Source: Girardinichthys multiradiatus | Taxonomy: Eukaryota; Chordata; Actinopteri; Cyprinodontiformes; Goodeidae | Assembly: GCF_021462225.1 (NCBI RefSeq) | Contig: NC_061817.1 | Location: forward strand, 8,095,327-8,159,326 | Direction: 5' to 3' | Length of the DNA: 64,000 nt | In this document: piece after piece, positions 55,761-64,000 of the stretch | Layout of the letters: each line of letters begins with the position of its first letter | Position numbering within the stretch: position 1 is the stretch's first letter | Translations under genes and position numbers: made by a program | The notes under the pieces: generated by a model | What the model was told of the DNA's origin: nothing | The model's database searches: none | Seen by the model: the letters and a program-made list of their open reading frames with translations, nothing else

Positions 55761-58479
55761 TACTACAAAGGTTAGTCTGCCCACCATATGAATACCTGCC
55801 ATAAATTCATAATGTACCTCAGTATTTTGGATTTAAAAATGATCAAACTCTGAATAAGTCGAGTCTTGAAAAGAATGACATTTTCAAGACTCCGTGGTAT
55901 CCCTTGAACAAGTTAAATTCAATTTTTTTTCATTGTATAAATGAGATGACAAAACATTAATTGTAAGCTCTAACTTCATTTGAACAAAACATTTACCAGT
56001 GGCTTTTCTTCATGTCAGAGTCATACTATGAAGGTTTAATTTGGAGAACAATCTACTCCAATGTATTTTTATTTTTTAGCTCTAGGGTGCTTTAAAGACT
56101 TTTAGAGTTGAAACACATTCAAAGTAAATGTTTAATCATGTTGAATCACATCACTTGATGTGTGTCACATTGCATTTGCAGCACAGACGACTTTTCACAT
56201 ACAAACATGGTAAGTAATTAAGCCACCGCTACCAGGAAGATCAGGAACAGGAAGGGGGTGCTATAAAACAGTTAAATACAGCATGACATCAGTACATAAG
56301 AAAACATACAAACTTTGCATTGGTTTGCTTTCATGCGTAAAGATTTTATGTCAAGCCACCACCAAAAGGTAAAGTAGGACATTTTAGTTAAATTGTTAAG
56401 ATTTTCCAAAATGCTCTGACTAACTTCTACTAAAAGCCTAGAATTGTGATAAATAATTTTCTCTGTTTTAATTTTATATTCAGGACATGACCAAACCTCT
56501 AGTGTTGCAAAAACATTTTTCTCTTTGCTTTTAGTGTGCCTACCCCTATTTATTTTTTTTTCATCTGGGATACATAGCATGTGTAGCGTCTAAGCAGTGC
56601 GAGAAAGTGTTGATGCGGTACATCCCTACTACTAAGGAAAGGGGTGGGGTGGGGGGGATTAATTACATAATCTTAAATACTGTATAGGCTTTTAAGGGTC
56701 ATTGTTTTCAAATGGCCTTTTCCATTTTCTTTATTTTCCTAAGTATTGGGTTTTATAACAGTCGGAAGCTTGGTGACTGATTGTGTAGCTACAATCCAAA
56801 GAACGGAACCATGTAGGTTTTTTTTCACTCTTCTGTGATTAAAGCTGCAGCTCAGTTCATTCAATACCTCCTTGTTTACATTCCCCTCTTGTTCTCTCGT
56901 TGCTTCTCTTCTCTCTATCCGTCTGGTGCTCTGCTTTTATAATGCTAAACTCTCTGTATTTCAGCCTTCTCTGTTCTCCCAACCACATCCCTTACGCTTC
57001 ATGTATTTTTCTGATTGCCTCTTGCTCCCTCCATCTCTCTCCTTCAGTCTGTCCCACTTTTGGTCTCTACCTCTTTACTAAAATCTTTAAGGAAATTTGC
57101 CATACATTGCAAATTGTGAACATTTATTGATGCATATTTTTCACTGTTTGTTTTAGTGGAAAGTGATGAAGTTAAACTGAATCTGCACTTTATTAAACAA
57201 AGGCCCAGCATAAGGGGTACAGTGGCATCTAAAGACAGGTTGTTTTGACTTGACCCCATAACAGCAGTAGCACACTTGCAAACTAAAAGCATCGCTGCAG
57301 TTTTCTAACAGATATATTTTTTTATTTCCTTAACATTCTCCTTACAATGCTTGTTGGCAAGATAAGAATGGGCCTTTTCCAGGCATATTTTGAGTTGCTT
57401 TAAAGTGCTTAGGTGAGCCAGGTTCTGCTGGAGAGTTATTTCTGTTAAAAGGGAGTTTTACTTTCTACCATCGCCATATGTTTGCCCAGAGGGAGAGATA
57501 GCTGCAAACATAACACCTTGATGCAATCATCTGTCATGGATGCAGTTCGGATGTGGATCGGCATAAATAGTCCCTCTTGTTTGGAATACAATTTCTTTTC
57601 GATTGAGCCAAATCTGATCCAAATATCATGACGCATTTCAGTTTCAATTGAGCCTTTATTCTGAACACTTATGTCCATGTAAACATGACGAAGGTAGATA
57701 TGGCAATTTCAGGCAAGTAGCAAAATATTTCTAAGGCTTTTTCTGACTTCTGAAAGTCATAACATATTTGGCTTAGCTGCATGGCATATTTGCCTTTTTA
57801 TTTCTTAAGGAGTGGCGAGGAGAAGCAGGCCTCTGGTGTCACATCATATTTATACACCACGGAAACAAAATCCCATGAAATACTAATTCCACACTCCACT
57901 CTAATCAACATAAAAGTGAAATAGAAGTTAAACATGCTTTGGTTACACTGATTTTACACAAACTGTTAGGGTGCTGGTGATTACAGCATTAAGGGTTTTG
58001 TCCAGACCAAATTATTACCTAATGTGATATTTGTTTTAGCACTGAATACATTTATCAATATAATTGTAGATTTATGTAAAACATTGTGGGCTGAAATCTA
58101 TTCTAATGCAATAAATGGCAACTTTATTTTGTGCTGTAGGCAACATTAAATACATGGACAGAGATAAGATGGACCAAGGTACATAGCTTGAAAACAATAA
58201 GTCTAAAATTTTTATTTTAATTAACTCTTTCAGTTCAGTATTCTACCAAGAGTGCTTAGTGTTCCACTTTCATGTGATATTGTCATTTAAAATAGTAATG
58301 TGTCCTGTTTTAATATGAAAATAAACGCAAATGCAAAATGAGTTATTTTAATTTAATCGTGACTGGCATGGTGTAGTATTTCATAGCCAGGAAATATCTA
58401 GTAAAACCAGATCATTCTCTCGGATAGTGGTGACCCTATCTAAAAGCAAGTAATATTTCATCTACTGCCAGAAAACATG
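55761..58479. other. intergenic, no gene recognised
   Basis: AT-rich. Contains a perfect 12-bp-stem hairpin at 55,861-55,892, a G-run near 56,645-56,660 and the second copy of the 33-bp repeat at 57,262-57,294. No credible coding sequence. Confidence 0.45.
55861..55892. repeat. perfect 12-bp inverted repeat, 8-nt loop
   Basis: GAGTCTTGAAAA (55,861-55,872) and TTTTCAAGACTC (55,881-55,892) pair without mismatch. Confidence 0.85.
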
Positions 58480-59275
58480 AAAAATGTGTGCCCTGCAGAA
58501 GTAGTGATATCCCTCTAACTTTTTCACATTTTGTCATGCTACAAGCTTCACTTTATTTTCTTTTTATATTTTATGTGATAGACCAACATAATGCAATGCA
58601 TGTTGTTGAAGCAGGAGAATACTTTTTCATAAATATTTTTTTTTTTGCAAAACATTTAAAACATGTAACATGCATTCATTTTCATCCCCCCTGATTTAAC
58701 ACTTTCAATAACCTCCTATCATTGTAAAAACAAGTCATTTAGGATTTGTCTACCAGCTTATCACATGTAGAGTGTGAATATTTTGCCCATTAATGTTTTT
58801 AAAAAGTTTATGCTTTTTAAAAACAAAGGTTTTGCCTATGATACAGATCTGCACCTGTGAAGAATTGGACACAAGATTAGCTAGTAGCCACAGATTCTCA
58901 ATTAGAATTATGTTTGGACTTTGAATGGGCCATTCTAACACATGGGTTTGCTTTAATTTACAACATTCAACTGTAGCACTGGTTGTTTTGGGTTGCTGTC
59001 CAGTCTTAAATCTATTACAACCCTTTATAGGTTTTCTTTCAGGATTGTCCTGAATGGAGGTCCAGTTATCAACCCCTTAATTCTGATCCCCTTCTATCCT
59101 GGCTGAAGAAAAGTACTCCTAGAGCGTGATGCTGCCACCACCTTGTTTCAGTTTTCAGGGTGATGTGCAGTGTTAGTTCTCTGCCACACATAGTGGTTTG
59201 CATGTGGGCCAAAAAGTTTAATTTTGGGACTTGTCTGACTAGAGCACTTCCTTCCACATATTTCTTCCTCTAGAT
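58480..59275 (-). mobile_element. Tc1 family B fossil, minus strand
   Basis: Same lineage as 42,040-42,855, in opposite orientation. Blocks readable on the plus strand: GCCACAGATTCTCAATT (about 58,885), GGGCCATTCTAACACATG (about 58,927), GTTGCTGTCC (about 58,993), GATGCTGCCACCACC (about 59,128), CAGGGTGATGTGCAGTGTTAG (about 59,156) and GGCCAAAAAGTT (about 59,207), in the order of a reversed transposase gene. An end-like TTTTTCACATTTTGTCATGC lies near 58,521. Too degenerate to translate. Confidence 0.75.
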
Positions 59276-60219
59276 GTAGGAGTGAATAATGGTTTTAATT
59301 ACTATCTTGTCTCCACGTAAATAACAGATTTTTACTATATACTTATTTTTAACTATTTTGTACCTTCAAAAAATAAGAAAAAGTTGAGAAATATTTTTCT
59401 CCATCACTTTGTTAATATAGCCATTTTATAATTTGCTGACCACAGGCCTTTTTAAGCTCAAAGTCAAACTTCCCATACCTTTCCCCTCTAGTTCTATCTT
59501 GTGTACTCTCACTTTATGAGCACCGTTCCATCCAGGTGCTTTTGGAGATAACTAATGTTGTCTGGTCTAGTATTTTGAAATGGCAAAATGTAATTTTGCC
59601 TTCACCGTCTGCTCTCCCTTAATTTCTTTTTCTATCCCTCCTATTCTCAACTGTTATCTACCTCCTACCAACCATACCTCCAGGCCATCTGCCTTCTCCA
59701 CTTTCTGCTTTTTTCCTCTTTTTATTTCTGTCCATGGTCGTTTAACCTCTTCACGATTTATTACTTGGCTTTCTCTTGTGTTTTAGCTAGTATGGTGTGG
59801 TGTGTTACATCTAACCACACAGACCTTTATAGCTGTGACCAGTTTTCCATGTCAAAGGCAGTGATGTTATAAGGCTGCTTGGATTAAGTAGGGTATGTTT
59901 AAGATAACAGAATGAGATGCACAAATTGAGCAAATGAGTCACCATGCAACTATATATTCTAAAGAGCTTTTATCTAGCTCTCAGCGTAACAAGATGCTCT
60001 CATTGATAATGGACAAAACAACATCCATCCATCCATCCATCCAGCCCTGCTTGTCCTTGCCGAGTGGGGTTGCCTATCTACTGCCCCAAAACAGTTTAAA
60101 GCTTTTCTATGCCACAAAATAATAGGTCCAAAAACCAGTGAACATAAGTTAGCTGATGGCAATAGGGTTAATGATGTTCTACAGTGCTTGATGTTACATG
60201 GTCAAAATACATTTTCATA
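59276..60219. other. intergenic gap with short CATC repeat
   Basis: No gene seen. A CCAT/ATCC microsatellite lies at about 60,024-60,042. Confidence 0.5.
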
Positions 60220-60221
60220 TA

Positions 60222-61829
60222 CAGGTCCTTCTCAAAATATTAGCATATTGTGATAAAGTTCATTATTTTCCATAATGTCATGATGAAAATTTTACATTCA
60301 TATATTTTAGATTCATTGCACACTAACTGAAATATTTCAGGTCTTTTATTGTCTTAATATGGATGATTTTGGCATACAGCTCATGAAAACCCAAAATTCC
60401 TATCTCACAAAATTAGCATATTTCATCCGACCACTAAAAGAAAAGTGTTTTTAATACAAAAAACGTCAACCTTCAAATAATCATGTACAGTTATGCACTC
60501 AATACTTGGTCGGGAATCCTTTTGTAGAAATGACTGCTTCAATGCGGCGTGGCATGGAGGCAATCAGCCTGTGGCACTGCTGAGGTCTTATGGAGGCCCA
60601 GGATGCTTCGATAGCAGCCTTTAGCTCATCCAGAGTGTTGGGTCTTGAGTCTCTCAACGTTCTCGTCACAATATCCCACAGATTCTCTATGGGGTTCAGG
60701 TCAGGAGAGTTGGCAGGCCAATTGAGCACAGTGATACCATGGTCAGTAAACCATTTATCAGTGGTTTTGGCACTGTGAGCAGGTGCCAGGTCGTGCTGAA
60801 AAATGAAATCTTCATCTCCATAAAGCTTTTCAGCAGATGGAAGCATGAAGTGCTCCAAAATCTCCTGATAGCTAGCTGCATTGACCCTGCCCTTGATAAA
60901 ACACAGTGGACCAACACCAGCAGCTGACAAGGCACCCCAGACCATCACTGACTGTGGGTACTTGACACTGGACTTCTGGCATTTTGGCATTTCCTTCTCC
61001 CCAGTCTTCCTCCAGACTCTGGCACCTTGATTTCTGAATGACATGCAGAATTTGCTTTCATCCGAAAAAAGTACTTTGGACCACTGAGCAACAGTCCAGT
61101 GCTGCTTCTCTGTAGCCCAGGTCAGGCGCTTCTGCTGCTGTTTCTGGTTCAAAAGTGGCTTGACCTGGGGAATGCGGCACCTGTAGCCCATTTCCTGCAC
61201 ACGCCTGTGCACGGTGGCTCTGGATGTTTCTACTCCAAACTCAGTCCACTGCTTCCGCAGGTCCCCCAAAGTCTGGAATCGGCCCTTCTCCACAATCTTC
61301 CTCAGGGTCGGGTCACCTCTTCTCGTTGTGCAGCGTTTTCTGCCACACTTTTTCCTTCCCACAGACTTCCCACTGAGGTGCCTTGATACAGCACTCTTGG
61401 AACAGCCTATTCGTTCAGAATTTCTTTCTGTGTCTTACCCTCTTGCTTGAGGGTGTCAATAGTGGCCTTCTGGACAGCAGTCAGGTCGGCAGTCTTACCC
61501 ATGATTGGGGTTTTGAGTGATGAACCAGGCTGGGAGTTTTAAAGGCCTCAGGAATCTTTTGCAGGTGTTTAGAGTTAACTCGTTGATTCAGATGATTAGA
61601 TTCATAGCTCGTTTAGAGACCCTTTTAATGATATGCTAATTTTGTGAGATAGGAATTTTGGGTTTCATGAGCTGTATGCCAAAATCATCCGTATTAAGAC
61701 AATAAAAGACCTGAAATATTTCAGTTAGTGTGCAATGAATCTAAAATATATGAATGTTAAATTTTCATCATGACATTATGGAAAATAATGAACTTCATCA
61801 CAATATGCTAATATTTTGAGAAGGACCTG
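60222..61829 (-). mobile_element. Tc1-like DNA transposon, copy 4 (reversed)
   Basis: 1,608 bp with complete CAGGTCC ends, TA duplication at 60,220-60,221 and 61,830-61,831, and two inverted repeats of about 200 bp. The transposase is on the minus strand. Very similar to copies 1-3. Confidence 0.97.
60499..61502 (-). pseudogene. Tc1 transposase with one-base deletion near its start
   Basis: The start ATG corresponds to 61,502-61,500 and the stop to 60,499-60,501, giving 1,004 nt against 1,005 in the intact frames. The missing base lies in an AAATTT run at about 61,418-61,423, roughly codon 28, within the first helix-turn-helix. Downstream of it the frame is fully open and all three catalytic residues are kept (SDESKF, QHDLAPAH, NPIENLWD). 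It carries private changes such as Gly-to-Asp after AKTT and Lys-to-Thr after DIV. Of the four copies its catalytic domain is the least damaged. Confidence 0.92.
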
Positions 61830-61831
61830 TA

Positions 61832-63429
61832 TGACAAGCCTTTTTTTGTAAATAAGTATCAAAGGCAAATTTAGTATAAGGTGTTTAAATTTTGTTAAAA
61901 TGTAGTTTCTATAAACCACTATGACATTTTTGAGATGCCTTAAGATAGCAGAAGTTTGGTTTGCCAGGACAAGCCATTAGCCTCAGCCTCGGGGACCAGC
62001 TGATCTGGATTTATACAAAATTAAACGCTAAGAACGGTGTAGTGCAGGCTGAAAAATAACTACGTATAACCATTTAATAGAAACTCAGTTCAAATTATGA
62101 ATTATCCCATAAATGCAGAAACCTGGCTTTTCAGTTAAAATATTACTAGTGCACTAGATTATTTTGTGTATGTGTTTACAAAATATTAAGACTTCAATTG
62201 GTAGAAGTACAGGCAGAGTAACATGAACATGCTCAGAGTTGATTCACTACTCTAAGAATAAATCAGGCTGAACTCTAACTGAGTTAAAACAAATGTTCAC
62301 CAGTTCTCCAGACCTTTAGAAAATCAATTGTCAGTTTGGGGTATAAGGTCTTTCTGGATTGTTTCCACTTCACAGAAAGACCCTTAAAACAGACCCAGTC
62401 TGACATTATGGTTTTAGAGTTTATGTTGGATTTAGTTTGTAGCATGTGGGTGTGAGAGCTTTAGACAGAGGTGATGGGGAACATCGTAAAAGGTTTTTCA
62501 CAAAAACAAAAGTTCAAGAATATTTATTTATTTATATTTCTAAGAGCATCAAAGAGTGTGTGAGGAACAAAGTAATAGAAACAAAGAGATGGGGAGATAA
62601 GGCAGTTTGCTAGAGCTTGGCAGTTAGATTTCCAACGGCTTGATTATTGCAAACGCTTGATATTGCCTCCTCTGAAAAACAGTCAACCTGATAAGCTGCA
62701 ATATCATTACCTCTATTGTGTGTATATTTGTGTGCATACGTGTGCGAGCATGCCAGCAACAGATGTACAAATTGAAATGCTTGATATAACTTCCTACATT
62801 TCTTGCATCAACAAAAGGGTAACAATTTCATACAATGACATCTAACTGTGTTTGTTCCAGTGCCTTTTATTTACTCCCAAATTGTTTTCAATCATCTTTC
62901 TTCTTCACTTGCGCAGATTACGATGATTGTAACACCCTACAACAGACTGATGGGGGACCATCTGGCAGACAAAGTGTTTAGGAGGAGTGAAAATGGAGAA
63001 AATGGTCGATGTTGATAATGAAGTTATGCAACTTGACAGTAAGGGAGAAGCACAAAACAAAGAGCTAAAAACACAGAGGAGCATCACAACAATTTTACTG
63101 GTGCATCTACATAGAATATCAGCAAAAAGTTTTTTTTTTAATATGTAGTTGAATTTAAAAAAAAGAACAAGTGTGTATAATATGGACTTTTCACAAGCAG
63201 AGTGATGTGTTTCAAGTTATATGTCTGTTACATTTAATGAAGTCAGTGAAAACCCCAAATTTAGTTTCTTAGAAACAAAATACACATTAATGGGGAGGAT
63301 TTGACAGTTGTCCAGCCACAGAAAGGTAACTGATACAGAAGCTGGTTGTTCAGAGTGCTCTATTCAACCATATTTATTGAAAAGTTGAGTGGAAGGAAAA
63401 AGTGCACAAGAAACAGAGATGCAACAGCT
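61832..63429. other. intergenic, no gene recognised
   Basis: AT-rich, with a TGTG-type stretch near 62,700-62,740 and no recognised element. Confidence 0.45.
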
Positions 63430-63858
63430 TTGAGAGGATTTTGAAGCAAATCACAAGCAATTGTTTAAGAACTTCGCATGGTGTGGACTGCTACTGGCAT
63501 TAGTGCTTCAAGAACAACCACACACAGACATTTCCAGGACATCAACTGTGTTTTATCAAGTCAAAGGGAAACGATTAGAGCAATTCATTATTTTCTCTGC
63601 TGGCAAGGTTTATGGAGTTGCTGATTTCAGTTTTCAGTTGAACCACACTACCAAAAGTACCAATACCCTGATTTCACTGTTCTTGATTGGCAGGCAAACT
63701 CTTCTGACATAAAACCAATAGACAAACTAAGGACTATTTTCAAGGTGAACATAGGAGAACCAATAACCAACAATGCAGGTGAGTTCAAGGCTGCTATTAA
63801 AGCAGTCTGAGCCTTCTTAACACCTCAGCAAAACCACATTCTCTTTGCTTCCCTGTTA
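63430..63858 (+). mobile_element. internally deleted, ancient Tc1 fossil
   Basis: Pieces of Tc1 transposase can be read in changing frames. A segment like the second DNA-binding region (SRTTTHRHFQD at about 63,506) is followed directly by CFIKSKG (about 63,550), so about 100 codons with the first catalytic Asp are missing. Then come FSAGKVYGVADFSFQ, VLDWQANSSDIKPID (about 63,680) and EFKAAIKAV with LTPQQN near the end. The family is related to the CAGGTCC Tc1 copies but much older. No ends or TA sites are recognisable. Confidence 0.7.
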
Positions 63859-64000
63859 TGATACATTGATCCTGTTGGTGTTGAAGCATCTAAAGGACAT
63901 CTCAGGCCCTAAGCTGGACCCCCTGCAATTTGCTTACCAAGCAAACCAGTCAGCTGATTATGCAGGCAACTTGGGACTAGACTTCATCCTACAGCACCCA
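63858..64000 (+). mobile_element. LINE A-like RT fragment leaving the window
   Basis: Aligns to LINE A from about 15,192: GTGTTGAAGCA-CTAAAGGACATC, then CCCCCTGCAATTTGCTTACC and the GACTTCATCCT region. It encodes LKHLKDIS and LQFAYQANQS. The 5' part is absent; the 3' side is outside the window. Confidence 0.8.

Noticed and set aside
55249..55804. Hydrophobic, Ser/Phe/Leu-rich 'membrane proteins'
   Set aside because: Products of an almost pure C/T tract; no stops because A and G are rare.
58794..58825. 13-bp A/T hairpin as a regulatory structure
   Set aside because: It consists of T5A5 runs inside a decayed Tc1 fossil and is likely fortuitous.

Overview
The window reads as non-coding, repeat-dense DNA from a ray-finned (teleost) fish. 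The basis is composition plus element content: Tc1 transposons with about 200-bp inverted repeats, L2/CR1/Rex1-type LINEs ending in AATAAAGCTGATTCTGAT-like tails, Ty3/gypsy elements, a DIRS/Ngaro-like tyrosine-recombinase element and a tRNA-derived SINE. I see no convincing host gene, no CRISPR and no bacterial or plasmid features. Every long open frame belongs to a mobile element or to a low-complexity tract. The species cannot be named from the sequence.

Layout. 1-3,741: decayed Ty3/gypsy copy (gag, protease, RT, RNase H, integrase) entering from the left and lacking a 3' LTR. 3,742-10,346: AT-rich unique-looking DNA with one perfect hairpin and a small CpG/ETS-site patch. 10,349-11,880: Tc1 copy 1 (open 334-aa transposase). 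12,010-19,330: C/T-rich DNA, LINE A (about 13,490-16,466), a tyrosine-recombinase retroelement relic and a 31-bp minisatellite. 19,415-19,585: SINE. 19,775-22,142: solo LTR split by Tc1 copy 2. 22,148-26,790: mostly unassigned. 26,790-31,829: an inverted long LTR (LTR-b family) split by LINE B. 32,340-33,735: L1-like remnant. 35,142-39,432: three pieces of a second LINE family (LINE C). 42,040-42,855: Tc1 family B fossil. 42,856-51,649: a second gypsy copy holding three later insertions (solo LTR-a, Tc1 copy 3, solo LTR-b). 54,472-55,232: inverted LTR related to LTR-a, ending at a TTCC-rich tract. 58,480-59,275: second Tc1-B fossil. 60,222-61,829: Tc1 copy 4, reversed. 63,430-63,858: another Tc1 fossil. 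63,858-64,000: a LINE fragment leaving the window.

How the parts relate. The elements form a datable stack. The 42.9-51.6 kb gypsy copy is older than its three passengers. Two of these (LTR-a with TSD CAGCC, LTR-b with TSD GGAA) can be removed on paper with the host reading frame continuing across the empty site. LTR-b recurs inverted at 26.8-31.8 kb, where LINE B split it. The Tc1 family is the youngest layer: four similar copies with TA duplications, two of them inside older elements. Each copy has its own disabling change (E273D, D238N, a 1-bp frameshift, or several lesions), so none appears to encode a normal transposase.

I found no clearly new biological system. The most unusual observations are a 401-bp internal LINE fragment with neither LINE end, bounded by a perfect 8-bp direct repeat; the unusually long (1.82 kb) LTR family; the 31-bp minisatellite inside the recombinase relic; and a 33-bp perfect repeat shared by two otherwise unrelated sites.
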